Below, piece by piece: positions 39,630-48,235 of a stretch of DNA of 64,000 nt. The notes beneath the pieces were generated by a model that saw only the letters and a list, made by a program, of their open reading frames with translations, searched no databases and was not told the DNA's origin. The position numbers and the translations under genes are program-made. Positions within the stretch are counted from its first letter, which is position 1, and each line of letters starts with the position of its first letter. Origin of the DNA: an uncultured Ruminococcus sp. (lineage in GTDB: Bacteria > Bacillota > Clostridia > Oscillospirales > Ruminococcaceae); the NCBI GenBank assembly GCA_902780695.1, contig CACZGM010000018.1, positions 1 through 64,000 of the forward strand. The letters run 5' to 3'.

Positions 39630-41516
39630 ATGAATAGAAACGACTTTTATAAAGAGCTGTTTGAAAAGTATGCCCTCGATGAAGAGAAAATACGCAGAAA
39701 CGCTCTGAAAGCCGCTAAAACTCCCGCGTGGAAAAGAGCCGTAAGCAATCACTGGAAGACCGCTGTAGGCGCAGCCGCGGCAGTCGCGGTAACAGTCGGC
39801 GCAGTCACCTATATCGCCGGTCAGACACCCGTTATAGACATTGTTTCCTCCGAGACGCTTCTCTCCGCTTCGCAGAGACTCCAGGACGCGGAGCAGGACT
39901 ATATGAATTCCGCTTCGGAAGACGAGAGCATGACTCCGATATATGTTTCCTTTATGGAGAATATGTGTTACAGCGATATGTCCGTAGCACTCTCGGCTGT
40001 TCCCGATTCCGATGATATAAACATCGAAACTCTTTACCTGTCCGACGGCACAAGGATCGCCGGAAAGAATGAAATAGAATCCTATGCCGAAACAGGCGCG
40101 GCAGACAAGAGGATAGCAGGAGTCAAGCTCAATGCTCCCGCAAGAAGCCTGCGTGATCTGTGGGATCTGTCCTGCGTCAATATCGCAGAACTTGGTTCCG
40201 CAAAACTGAATGACGACACATTCGCCCCGATCGGTGACGACGATCCGCTCAGAGGAGATTCCGATACAGCGGTAACAACTTCCGCGGCAAATGAGACCAC
40301 AGCGGTGACAACGGCATTCGCGTTCGTAACAGAGAAGTCCGTGACCGAGACGAGCGCTGCTATAACCGAGACGCAGTCCGAGACCTCCGAGCTTTCCGAG
40401 GATCCCGAGCTTGCGGATCCCGACAACATCGGTGAGGATGAGAACGGTGATACCACTGTTCCCGCAGAGACCGATGAACCCGATATCGTTGAAGAGGTAA
40501 CGGAAGATCCGGAGGAGGCGGAAACGTCCGCGTCGGAGACTTCCGAAAGCACAGAGGCTCCGCAGACGGTCTCCGAGGAGATCAGCGCATCTGTCACCGA
40601 GATAACCGATACTCCCGATATCGGTCTTATGACCCAGATCTATCAGCTCAATGTCGAGAATTCACTCGATACCATACTTGTGGGCGACTACGCGGTAGTT
40701 CTCACAAGAAACAGCGTTTACTGCTACACCATAGGCGGTCTTGTGAACCCGCAGCCCAAGGTCTGCGAGGTTACGAACCCGAAGATAGCGCACGCCGACA
40801 GAGATAATGTTATAATCTCCGGCTGCGGTCAGGACGGTCTGCGCAATGTTATCGTCGTTCTCGATACCGCGACGGGTGCGGTTTACAGCACCGACGTGAA
40901 GCCGAGCATCGGCGAATCCGAGATAGGCACCGTGTACGCGGCTTCCGCAGAGGGCAGATACTTCCTCAAGGCGGTATCCGCCTCCAGCACATACATCTAC
41001 GAGATAACCCTGAATGCCGAGACAGGCGTTCAGTTCCGTCCGCTGTTTGACTATGCCGGCGCCGTATCGCTTGCCGGATACAGAAACAACAGACTGTGGT
41101 TCACAGCCGCGGACGAGAATATGAAGTACAGCCTGTATTCGTTCGACTGCCGTCTCGGAGCGCTCCGCACCGACTACACCTTCGACGGAGAGTGCAGAGT
41201 ACGCAGAAGCCCGAGCTTTGAGAGCTTCATCATATCCGTGAACGGAACCGGGGAAAGCAGCGGCGCGACATTCGTGTACGACGTAAGCACCGGCAGCCTT
41301 TGCACGAACGAACAGATACACTCCGATGCCGCTATAGCCGTGAAGTACGGCAAGATCTTCATAGGTATGGACGGAAAGAATTATATCCTGTCCGCCGACG
41401 GTCTGACAGACACGGCAGAACGTGTTGACTACACCGGCAAGCCTTATACCGGCTATGTCGTTTACTCCTCCGACGCGGAGAAGGTAGTCATTTCTGAAAA
41501 GCTTAAGTGGGATTGA
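39630..41516 (+). CDS. Single-pass membrane sensor, putative partner of the ECF sigma factor
   Basis: 628 residues. A charged cytoplasmic N-terminus (residues 1-43), one transmembrane helix (about 44-65), an outer region, a 110-residue Ser/Thr/Glu-rich linker (about 205-320, many TE and SE pairs), then a C-terminal domain with repeated blades (QIYQLNVENSLDTILVGDYAVVLTRNSVYCYTI..., FVYDVSTGSLCTNEQ) that suggests a beta-propeller. Position after the sigma gene and this topology fit a transmembrane anti-sigma factor, but no zinc HxxxCxxC motif is visible in the N-terminus. The ATG has AAAGGAGG about 10 bases upstream. Confidence 0.7.
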   Translation: MNRNDFYKELFEKYALDEEKIRRNALKAAKTPAWKRAVSNHWKTAVGAAAAVAVTVGAVTYIAGQTPVIDIVSSETLLSASQRLQDAEQDYMNSASEDESMTPIYVSFMENMCYSDMSVALSAVPDSDDINIETLYLSDGTRIAGKNEIESYAETGAADKRIAGVKLNAPARSLRDLWDLSCVNIAELGSAKLNDDTFAPIGDDDPLRGDSDTAVTTSAANETTAVTTAFAFVTEKSVTETSAAITETQSETSELSEDPELADPDNIGEDENGDTTVPAETDEPDIVEEVTEDPEEAETSASETSESTEAPQTVSEEISASVTEITDTPDIGLMTQIYQLNVENSLDTILVGDYAVVLTRNSVYCYTIGGLVNPQPKVCEVTNPKIAHADRDNVIISGCGQDGLRNVIVVLDTATGAVYSTDVKPSIGESEIGTVYAASAEGRYFLKAVSASSTYIYEITLNAETGVQFRPLFDYAGAVSLAGYRNNRLWFTAADENMKYSLYSFDCRLGALRTDYTFDGECRVRRSPSFESFIISVNGTGESSGATFVYDVSTGSLCTNEQIHSDAAIAVKYGKIFIGMDGKNYILSADGLTDTAERVDYTGKPYTGYVVYSSDAEKVVISEKLKWD

Positions 41517-41550
41517 TGTTCTTTTGTCCTTTTGTACATCAATCCGAAAA

Positions 41551-41583
41551 AAATCCTCCTGCGAAAAATCGCAGGGGGATTTT
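41551..41583 (+). terminator. Terminator of the sigma/sensor unit
   Basis: Stem AAATCCTCCTGCGA/TCGCAGGGGGATTT with AAAA loop, followed by TTCAATT. The following 41587-41747 gap holds G+C repeats, including GGTATAGCAGGGACTTACAAA (shared with 48593-48613), and no gene. Confidence 0.75.
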
Positions 41584-41747
41584 CAATTATATTTGCTTTT
41601 CACACAGCTCGGAATTCCATACTGTGAAGCGCCTTTGACTTCCCGTGTAACGGTCATTTCGCTGCGGGGCGTTCCCCGCCGCGGTCCAGCCGCGCAGGCT
41701 GGCGCTGTCCGCGCAGGACACAGCGAAGCAGCGGGTATAGCAGGGAC

Positions 41748-43361
41748 TTACAAAGTAAACGTACCGCCGGTCTGGGACTTGCGCCACTCTACATACTCCT
41801 CGTAAGTACCGATCTTGTCCCAGCAGCCTTTGTTCTTTATCTCGATTATGCGGTTTGCGACGGTCTGCACGATCTCATGGTCGTGGGAAGCGAACAGCAC
41901 AACGCCCTTGAAATCGCGGAGACCGTTGTTGACGGCGGTAATGCTTTCGAGGTCGAGGTGGTTGGTGGGGCGGTCGAGGATAAGCGCGTTGGACTTGAAC
42001 AGCATCATGCGGGAGAACATACATCTTACCTTCTCGCCGCCGGACAGCACGTTTACCGGCTTGAAGATATCGTCGCCGGAGAACAGCATTCTGCCGAGGA
42101 AGCCGCGCAGATAAGTTTCGGTAACATCGTCGGAATACTGACGTATCCAGTCGAGTATCGACATATCGCAGCCCGCGAAGAAGTGGTCGGAGTCGATAGG
42201 GAAGTAGCTTGTCGTGATAGTGCTTCCCCACTTGTAGCTGCCCTCGTCCGGCTCGATCTCGCCGGTGATTATGCGGAACAGGGTGGTTATTGCTATCTCG
42301 CTCTCGCCGAGGAAAGCTATCTTGTCCTCGCGTCCCACGGTGAAAGAAACGTCGTCAAGCACCTTAACGCCGTCAATGGTCTTTGAGATGCCGCTTACCT
42401 GCAGTATATCCTTGCCCGGCTCTCTGTCCATATCGAAACCGATGAACGGATAGCGGCGGGAGGAAGCGGGCATTTCCTCGACGGTGAGCTTGTCGAGCAG
42501 CTTTCTTCTCGATGTTGCCTGCTTGGACTTGGATTTATTCGCGGAGAAGCGCTGAATGAACATCTGAAGTTCCTTTATCTTCTCCTCGTTCTTCTTGTTC
42601 TGCTGCTTGATCATGCGCTGTATGAGCTGTGAGGACTCATACCAGAACTCGTAGTTGCCGACATACATCTTTATCTTGCCGTAGTCGATATCCACGGTGT
42701 GGGTGCAGACGTTGTTGAGGAAGTGGCGGTCATGGGAAACGACGATGACCGTGCCGAAGTACTCTGCGAGGAATTCTTCAAGCCACGCCACCGCGTCTAT
42801 ATCAAGGTGGTTCGTGGGCTCGTCCATCAGGATTATATCCGGATTTCCGAAAAGCGCCTGCGCGAGCAGCACCTTTACCTTCTCGTTACCGGAAAGGCTC
42901 GACATCTGGCTGTACATTATGCTCTCGTCAAGACCGAGACCCTGCACCAGCTTGGAAGCGTCGCTCTCGGCTTCCCAGCCGTTAAGCTCGGCAAATTCGG
43001 CTTCAAGCTCGCTTGCGCGGTTGCCGTCCTCCTCGGTGAATTCCTCCTTGGCGTACAGCTCGTCCTTTTCCTTCATAACGTCATACAGGCGCTTGTTGCC
43101 CATTATAACGGTGTCCTGAACGGTATATTCGTCAAAAGCGAAGTGATCCTGACGGAGTACGGACATTCTCAGATCCTTGGGTATCGTCACGCTTCCGGTG
43201 GTAGGTTCAAGCTCTCCGTTGAGTATTTTCAGAAAAGTGGACTTTCCCGCACCGTTTGCGCCTATGACTCCGTAGCAGTTTCCTTCCGTGAACAGCAGAT
43301 CGACGTTCTTGAAAAGCGTCTGTCCGCCGAACTGCAGGCTTACATTTGAGACTGTTATCAT
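41748..43361 (-). CDS. ABC-F family ATPase (YbiT/YkpA-like) with a degenerate second site
   Basis: 537 residues from the ATG at 43361 (GGAGG 6 bases upstream). Two ATPase domains without membrane segments, joined by a basic linker (NEEKIKELQMFIQRFSANKSKSKQATSRRK). Domain 1 is normal: GANGAGKS, SLSGNEKVK, ILMDEPTNHLD. Domain 2 has GESEIAITT in place of GxxGxGKS/T and LILDRPTNHLD, with Arg where the catalytic Glu should be; the signature LSGGEKVRCMF is intact. ABC-F proteins act on ribosomes in translation or antibiotic protection. The second-site changes may be a property of this subfamily. Confidence 0.9.
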   Translation of the reverse strand: MITVSNVSLQFGGQTLFKNVDLLFTEGNCYGVIGANGAGKSTFLKILNGELEPTTGSVTIPKDLRMSVLRQDHFAFDEYTVQDTVIMGNKRLYDVMKEKDELYAKEEFTEEDGNRASELEAEFAELNGWEAESDASKLVQGLGLDESIMYSQMSSLSGNEKVKVLLAQALFGNPDIILMDEPTNHLDIDAVAWLEEFLAEYFGTVIVVSHDRHFLNNVCTHTVDIDYGKIKMYVGNYEFWYESSQLIQRMIKQQNKKNEEKIKELQMFIQRFSANKSKSKQATSRRKLLDKLTVEEMPASSRRYPFIGFDMDREPGKDILQVSGISKTIDGVKVLDDVSFTVGREDKIAFLGESEIAITTLFRIITGEIEPDEGSYKWGSTITTSYFPIDSDHFFAGCDMSILDWIRQYSDDVTETYLRGFLGRMLFSGDDIFKPVNVLSGGEKVRCMFSRMMLFKSNALILDRPTNHLDLESITAVNNGLRDFKGVVLFASHDHEIVQTVANRIIEIKNKGCWDKIGTYEEYVEWRKSQTGGTFTL

Positions 43362-43406
43362 TTTTGTCCTCCGAATTAACAGATTTTCTGCGTGATACTG
43401 TATTTT

Positions 43407-43441
43407 TGTGTCTTCCCCCGCCGTAGGCGGGGGAAGACACA
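43407..43441. repeat. 16-bp palindrome, one of a hairpin family in the wall-gene region
   Basis: TGTGTCTTCCCCCGCC (43407-43422) pairs perfectly with 43426-43441 across GTA. Similar CTCCC-GCC hairpins stand at 46765-46797 and 51117-51149. No T-tract follows on either strand, so it is not an ordinary terminator. Confidence 0.6.
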
Positions 43442-43574
43442 GTAATATATCTGTAAATATATAACAACAGAGTGCAAATACAAGTATAACATATAGAGGC
43501 AAATAATGCAAATGGATTTTTGAACAAAATCAACATAATGAGGGCAGGGATTTTGTACAATGTGCAGGGGGTGC

Positions 43575-43645
43575 AAAAAGAAAAGCACGGGGGCGTAAAA
43601 AGAAAAGCACTCCCGCTTGACAAATCTGTGTACCCGTGATATAAT
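43575..43645 (+). promoter_or_regulatory. Perfect consensus promoter of the putative antitoxin RNA
   Basis: TTGACA (43617-43622), 17-base spacer, TATAAT (43640-43645), fully consensus. Directly upstream are two direct repeats AAAAAGAAAAGCAC (43575-43588 and 43597-43610), 22 bases apart. Confidence 0.8.
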
Positions 43646-43651
43646 ATAAAC

Positions 43652-43810
43652 AACAAGAAGCAGCCTATTTGCCGCTTTTTATGTGCGCGTCGTGCGCACC
43701 TTGGGCGGCAAACGCAATGCATCGTGCATTGCGACAAACGGTCGCTCCCGTAGTAGATAGTAATTTGATAACCGCCTACGTTTGGAAGCAGAGGCGGTTA
43801 TCTCTTTTTA
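43652..43810 (+). ncRNA. Structured antisense RNA, candidate type I antitoxin
   Basis: About 160 bases from the consensus promoter to a hairpin-plus-T exit (43767-43802, then TCTTTTTATT). No ORF. Helices: TTTGCCGC/GCGGCAAA enclosing GTGCGC/GCGCAC, then CGCAATGCA/TGCATTGCG. Its 3' hairpin lies opposite the end of the convergent small toxin gene, so the two RNAs are complementary there. It also contains CGCTCCC, which can pair with the toxin ribosome site GGGAGTG. This two-contact layout resembles Fst/RNAII and TxpA/RatA systems. Confidence 0.65.
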
Positions 43811-43890
43811 TTGTATACGTCTATTACAAGCTTGATTATGGCGCAGATGAGTATTCCCGTCTGCACGAATGCTTCGTATGTAAAATTCAT
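43798..43890 (-). CDS. 30-residue hydrophobic peptide, candidate type I toxin
   Basis: The sequence begins MNFTYEAFVQTGILICAIIK and continues LVIDVYNKKR: a short polar start, one transmembrane helix (about residues 9-25) and a basic tail. This is the layout of the Firmicute holin-like/TxpA-Fst type I toxins, which insert in the membrane from inside. GGGAG lies 8 bases before the ATG at 43890; an ATG two codons earlier is too close. The ribosome site is locked in CTCCC-TTCC-GGGAG (43899-43912). The gene converges on the structured RNA at 43652-43810 and shares its terminal hairpin. Assignment is by size, composition and layout. Confidence 0.65.
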   Translation of the reverse strand: MNFTYEAFVQTGILICAIIKLVIDVYNKKR

Positions 43891-43898
43891 ATACATCA

Positions 43899-43912
43899 CT
43901 CCCTTCCGGGAG
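43899..43912 (-). promoter_or_regulatory. Hairpin sequestering the toxin ribosome-binding site
   Basis: On the minus strand CTCCC-GGAA-GGGAG: the Shine-Dalgarno GGGAG is the 3' arm of a 5-bp stem closed by a GNRA tetraloop. Such occlusion is usual for type I toxin mRNAs. Confidence 0.6.
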
Positions 43913-44037
43913 CGTGGATTGACCGCCTGCCGTGGTGACTGCTTTGATCTTGCCGGGATAGCCACATTGTCCCGCCCTGCGTGCGGAATGTGGTTCTCCT
44001 CACAGAATATTTGCCGCAGGAATACCCCGCTGATGAA

Positions 44038-44066
44038 ATATTACCACATTTTCGCGGAAAATGCAA
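44038..44066 (-). promoter_or_regulatory. Putative toxin promoter
   Basis: Minus strand TTGCAT (44061-44066), 17-base spacer, TAATAT (44038-44043). It gives a 140-base leader with a CCACATT/AATGTGG hairpin (about 43964-43995). Confidence 0.5.
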
Positions 44067-44103
44067 GTCCCTCGACTTATATACTTTTTCTGTTTTCCGG
44101 ACA

Positions 44104-44133
44104 CAAAATCCCCCGCAATAACTTGCGGGGGAT
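44104..44133 (-). terminator. ftsZ terminator
   Basis: ATCCCCCGCAA/TTGCGGGGGAT (44108-44118 with 44123-44133), then TTTTG on the minus strand. Confidence 0.85.
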
Positions 44134-44145
44134 CGGTGTATGATC

Positions 44146-45363
44146 TTACTTTCTGCTCTGGAAGAGCTTTTCAAGCTCGTCATAGTTGTCGTCGCTGGCA
44201 GGTGCGGACGATCTTGAGCTGATAAACGAAGCGAAGTCATTCTTTCCGGATCTTGTCGGTATGTCGATGATCTCTTCCGCCATGCTCTTATTCTCCTGCG
44301 GAGCGTCAAACGCGTCCTTGAAGCAGGTCGCAATAACGGAGATAGTGATCGAATCCTTCATATCCGCGGGACCGTAGTTTGCACCGATGATTATTTCCGC
44401 GTCAGGGTCGCACGCTCTTGTGATAGCCTGCATAGCCTCGTCAACGTCGCTCATGAGTGCGTCCTGCGAAAGGGTTATGTAAACGAGCAGTCTGCCTGCG
44501 TTCTTGATAGATGTCTCAAGCAGCGGGCTGTTTACTACCTGCGATACGGCTTCCTCTACCTTCTTGTCGCCTGTGCCGTTTCCTATCGCGATATGCGCGT
44601 CACCTGCGTTCCTGATGATCGTGCTCAGGTCGGAGAAGTCAACGTTTATGAGCGCTGTGGTGTTTATCATATCGGAAACGATCTTTACCGAGCGGTGCAG
44701 AACGTCATCTACCATAAGGAATGCCTGCGGTACGGTAAGAGCCTTCTCGTTGAGCTGGAGCAGCTTCTGGTTCGGGATTATTACGAGCGCGTCAACGTGC
44801 TTTCTGATCTCGTCGATGCCCTTCATAGCCTGATTCATCTTCTGGCTGCGCTCAAAGTCGAACGGCTTTGTAACAACGCCTATGGTGAGTATTCCCATTT
44901 CCTGCGCTATTTCCGCTATAACGGGAGCCGCGCCTGTGCCGGTGCCGCCGCCCATACCTGCGGAGATGAATACCAGAGATGCGCCCTTGAGGTATTTCTC
45001 GATATCCTCTCTGTCCTCGCGTGCAGCTTCCGCGCCGACTTCGGCACGTCCGCCCGCTCCGCGGCCCTTGGCGCACTTCTTGCCTATCTGCACTCTGCGG
45101 ATAAGGGATTTATCCTTGTTCTTGAGAGCCGCTACGTCTGTATTTACAGCAACGAACTCTATATCAACGTCGTCTGCCGCCATATCCTTCGAATTCTTTT
45201 CGCGCAGTCCCTTCTTTGCCATGCTTTCAACGGCATTTCCGCCGCCGCCGCCGACGCCGAAGACTTTTATTCGTATATCATATACGGCGCTTTCATCAAG
45301 ATGGTCGAATGCCGGCTCCTCTGTCTCTACTTCGAAGCCTTCCTCATCGATTTCGATTGCCAC
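44146..45363 (-). CDS. ftsZ: Cell division GTPase FtsZ
   Basis: 405 residues. Nucleotide-binding GVGGGGGNAVESM and the tubulin signature GMGGGTGTGAAP (about 137-147) are intact. It polymerises at midcell to form the division ring. Oddities: a 30-residue acidic N-terminal extension (EIDEEGFEVETEEPAFDHLDE), an insertion GLREKNSKDMAADDVDIEF before AVNTD where most FtsZ are shorter, and a C-terminus in which IDIPT is followed by 35 more residues rather than ending soon after DIPTFLRR. Start is GTG (45363) with AGGAGG 9 bases upstream. It is transcribed alone, separate from the divIB end of the cluster. Confidence 0.96.
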   Translation of the reverse strand: MAIEIDEEGFEVETEEPAFDHLDESAVYDIRIKVFGVGGGGGNAVESMAKKGLREKNSKDMAADDVDIEFVAVNTDVAALKNKDKSLIRRVQIGKKCAKGRGAGGRAEVGAEAAREDREDIEKYLKGASLVFISAGMGGGTGTGAAPVIAEIAQEMGILTIGVVTKPFDFERSQKMNQAMKGIDEIRKHVDALVIIPNQKLLQLNEKALTVPQAFLMVDDVLHRSVKIVSDMINTTALINVDFSDLSTIIRNAGDAHIAIGNGTGDKKVEEAVSQVVNSPLLETSIKNAGRLLVYITLSQDALMSDVDEAMQAITRACDPDAEIIIGANYGPADMKDSITISVIATCFKDAFDAPQENKSMAEEIIDIPTRSGKNDFASFISSRSSAPASDDNYDELEKLFQSRK

Positions 45364-45465
45364 GATATTATACCTCCTGAATATTATACATAACGGACAA
45401 GCCGTTCACAAATCGAAGTCCTATGAACGTCAAACGCGCACTACGACTGCAATTTCTCAAATATC

Positions 45466-45494
45466 ATTGTAGCAGATTTCATTCAAAATTTCAA
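45466..45494 (-). promoter_or_regulatory. ftsZ promoter
   Basis: Minus strand TTGAAA (45489-45494), 17-base spacer, TACAAT (45466-45471); leader about 95 bases. The upstream 45495-45590 stretch is T/A-tract rich. Confidence 0.6.
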
Positions 45495-45591
45495 TAGTTT
45501 TTTTAAAAAAAGTTTTACATTTAGTGTTTTTTTTTCGCGGAATTATCTAAATGTTGTGTTTTTGCACAATTTAGTAACTTACCTGTAACCG

Positions 45592-46668
45592 TCACGCGGT
45601 TTCTGTCGTATCTGAAGCTTCTCCCGCGGTCTCACCGTCCTCTGCGGTCTCCTCTGTCTCCGGGGCTGTAGTTGCCGGCGGAGCTGTTGTTATGGGGCGC
45701 TGTCTCGCTCTTGTGGGGTCGGTGACATCAAGGGTGACGTGCTCGGTATCCGCGATATAGCCGTTGAATACAAGCTCTCTGATAATGCGCATCTTTTCGT
45801 CGATCTGCAATATCGAGCCGAGGTGTATCTCGACACGGTCATCGTATGTCATTACTATCGAAAGGCTGTCGGAAATATCGACTGTGGTGATGTTGTCGAT
45901 CTCCGCTTTTTCGACAGCGGCGCTGATTTCCGCTATCAGCTTGTCCTGTTCGGGGTCCTCGGCAGTGATGAAGCCGCCGACTATTACCGATTCCGCGGGC
46001 TTGTAGCCGAGTATCTGCATACAGTCCGCCTTGCTGGAATCTATCTGCATAACTCGTCCGATGTGTGAGATAACGTAGTTCTTGCCGCCGTAGTAGAATT
46101 CCGCCATCGGTACAGAGCGTTCAACCGTTATTTTTATCGTGGACGGGAACACTTTATCGACCTTTACGCTGTCGAGTGTAACGAGCTTATCGAGTATGCG
46201 TTCGGGTATTCCCGCGGTGTTGAGGCGGACGAGGTTTTCGGTTCCCTCAAGCCCGCTGGCGGTGATGATCTGTTCGTCGCTGTAGTCGGACTCACCCTCT
46301 ATGACGATCCTATCCGCGTTGAAAAGCACGGTAACGGACAGTATGGAGAATATGATAACGGCGAGTATAGCCGTCATAACGTAGTAAACGACGTTGCTTC
46401 CGCCTTTTTTCTTCCGGCGCTCACGGAGTTCACGCTCCGCTGCCTTTCGTGCTTCCTCTTCGCGCTTTTTGCGCACGGGGCTCTGCGGCGGGAGCTGCTT
46501 GCGGGTCTGCTCGGTTATTTTCTGCTGTTTACGGCTCTGCGGATTGACTTTCTTTCTTCTTGCTGCCGGCGACGGAGAGCGTGCAGCCTGTTCTTTCAGC
46601 TTCCTGTTCAGCTCTTCCTTGCTCATTTCGACCGTTTTACTCTTATTGAGCCTGTGAAAATCGGGCAT
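45592..46668 (-). CDS. divIB: Division protein DivIB/FtsQ
   Basis: 358 residues from the ATG at 46668 (GAGGGG 8 bases upstream; the GTG three codons earlier overlaps that site). A long basic cytoplasmic region (residues 1-95, many Lys/Arg/Gln), one transmembrane helix (about 96-118), then a POTRA domain (VIEGESDYSDEQIITASGLEGTENLVRLN) and the FtsQ beta domain. A Thr/Pro/Glu tail closes the protein. It links FtsL and the septal synthase complex. It follows murA after 235 bases of repeat-containing gap, so it may have a separate promoter. Confidence 0.88.
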   Translation of the reverse strand: MPDFHRLNKSKTVEMSKEELNRKLKEQAARSPSPAARRKKVNPQSRKQQKITEQTRKQLPPQSPVRKKREEEARKAAERELRERRKKKGGSNVVYYVMTAILAVIIFSILSVTVLFNADRIVIEGESDYSDEQIITASGLEGTENLVRLNTAGIPERILDKLVTLDSVKVDKVFPSTIKITVERSVPMAEFYYGGKNYVISHIGRVMQIDSSKADCMQILGYKPAESVIVGGFITAEDPEQDKLIAEISAAVEKAEIDNITTVDISDSLSIVMTYDDRVEIHLGSILQIDEKMRIIRELVFNGYIADTEHVTLDVTDPTRARQRPITTAPPATTAPETEETAEDGETAGEASDTTETA

Positions 46669-46714
46669 AACACTCACCCCTCATTCATATATTCTTAGTA
46701 ATCACGAACTTAAC

Positions 46715-46901
46715 CAATTCACAATGCACGATTGTGGTGTCGCTTCGCGGCGAATTTAAATCTGTTCTTTCTCCCTGCCGAAGACGGGGAGAAAGAACGG
46801 ATATCCGCATTTGATAATTCATATCCTGCCGCTTTGTCACAATTCAGATGTGAGGTGCCGGAAAAAACGGATCAGCACCCTGAATTGTGAATTGCGCATT
46901 G
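46715..46901. repeat. Cluster of dispersed repeats between murA and divIB
   Basis: CAATTCACAATGCACGATTG (46715-46734) with TGTGGTGTCGCTTCGCGGCGA; a TTCTTTCTCCC...GGGGAGAAAGAA hairpin (46765-46797) followed by CGGATATCCG; and TGAATTGTGAATTGCGCATTG (46881-46901). No ORF. Confidence 0.65.
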
Positions 46902-46902
46902 T

Positions 46903-48165
46903 TCAGGCGGTCCGGATATCGGCTCCTACACTGCGCAGACAGCCTTCTATATCCTCATAGCCGCGGTTTATATAGCACAGCTTGCTTATTTTCGTCGTAC
47001 CCTCGGCAAACAGCGCAGCGGTCACCATTGCCGCACCTCCGCGGAGGTCACAGGCTTCAAGCTCTGCGCCGGAGAGCCGGTTCACGCCCTCGACAACAGC
47101 GACCTGCCCCTCGACGTTTATCTTTGCGCCGAGCCTTTTCAGCTCGCATACATGGCGGTAGCGGTTCTCGAATATCGTCTCGACGAACATCGTCGTTCCG
47201 GGGAGTGCCGCGCACAGTGCCATAAGCGGCGGCTGCGCGTCAGTCGGAAAGCCCGGATAAGGCGCGGTCTTTATCGTTCCGGGAGATTTAAGCGTTTTCC
47301 GCGCGTTCAGATATATGCTGCCCTTGCCGAAGCTGTATATGCTGCACCCGGTCTGCTCCAGCACCGGGACAACAAGCCCGAGCGAAGCCGGATCGGCGTT
47401 TGTGAGCAGTATCTCGCCCCGCGTTATCGCACCGCAGCAGAGGTAAGTCGCCGCGGCTATCCTGTCGGGCATTACGGTGTAGGTGCAGCCGGTAAGGCTT
47501 TTCACGCCCTCTATCCGCACTGTGCCTGTTCCCGCGCCCTCTATCCTTGCGCCGCATCTGGTCAGGAATCCCGCAAGATCGCGTATTTCCGGCTCTCTTG
47601 CGGCGTTATGTATCTCGGTAATGCCCTCCGCAAGCACTGCGGCGAGCATGACATTTTCTGTGGCTCCCACGGACGGCACCGGGAAAGAAATACCCGCACC
47701 GCGCAGCTTTGCCGCCGTGCAGACGAGATAGCCGTGTTCCTCAGTTATCTTCGCGCCCATTCTGCGGAACGCGTCAAGGTGGAAGTCTATCGGTCGGGAG
47801 CCTATTTCGCAGCCGCCCGGGAATGACATTCTGCACTGTCCGGTCCTGCCGAGGAGAGCTCCCATAAAGATTATGGAGGAGCGCATCTCGCGCATGAGCT
47901 TTTCGGAGATATCCGACGTACACACCGCGGAAGCGTTCACGCATACGGCACTGCCCTCTCTTTTGCAGGTACAGCCGAGGCTTGACAATATCCTGCAAGC
48001 CGCGTCGCAGTCCGAAAGCCGCGGGCAGTTGCATATCTCCGACTGCCCTTTGCACAGCACTGCCGCGGCAAGTATCGGCAGTGCGCTGTTTTTTGCGCCC
48101 TGTACGGAAAGCTCGCCCTCTATGCGCCGTCCTCCCTTTATTATGAGTCTGCGCTGAACCGACAT
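46903..48165 (-). CDS. murA: UDP-GlcNAc 1-carboxyvinyltransferase
   Basis: 420 residues from the ATG at 48165 (AAGGG about 8 bases upstream). Family features: KGGRRIEGELSVQGAKNSALPILAA, FPGGCEIGSRPIDFHL with the catalytic cysteine (target of fosfomycin), and GFPTDAQPPLMAL. It catalyses the first committed step of peptidoglycan synthesis in the cytoplasm. Placement inside the division cluster after murG, next to divIB, is seen in other Firmicutes. Cys content is higher than usual (about 12 residues). A second murA may exist elsewhere, as is common in Firmicutes, but cannot be seen here. Confidence 0.94.
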   Translation of the reverse strand: MSVQRRLIIKGGRRIEGELSVQGAKNSALPILAAAVLCKGQSEICNCPRLSDCDAACRILSSLGCTCKREGSAVCVNASAVCTSDISEKLMREMRSSIIFMGALLGRTGQCRMSFPGGCEIGSRPIDFHLDAFRRMGAKITEEHGYLVCTAAKLRGAGISFPVPSVGATENVMLAAVLAEGITEIHNAAREPEIRDLAGFLTRCGARIEGAGTGTVRIEGVKSLTGCTYTVMPDRIAAATYLCCGAITRGEILLTNADPASLGLVVPVLEQTGCSIYSFGKGSIYLNARKTLKSPGTIKTAPYPGFPTDAQPPLMALCAALPGTTMFVETIFENRYRHVCELKRLGAKINVEGQVAVVEGVNRLSGAELEACDLRGGAAMVTAALFAEGTTKISKLCYINRGYEDIEGCLRSVGADIRTA

Positions 48166-48235
48166 ATATATCACCCTTTTTCTGCTTTTTCACATATTAT
48201 GCAGAAAAAAGGTTTTTGGTGACGGCGGCGAACGC

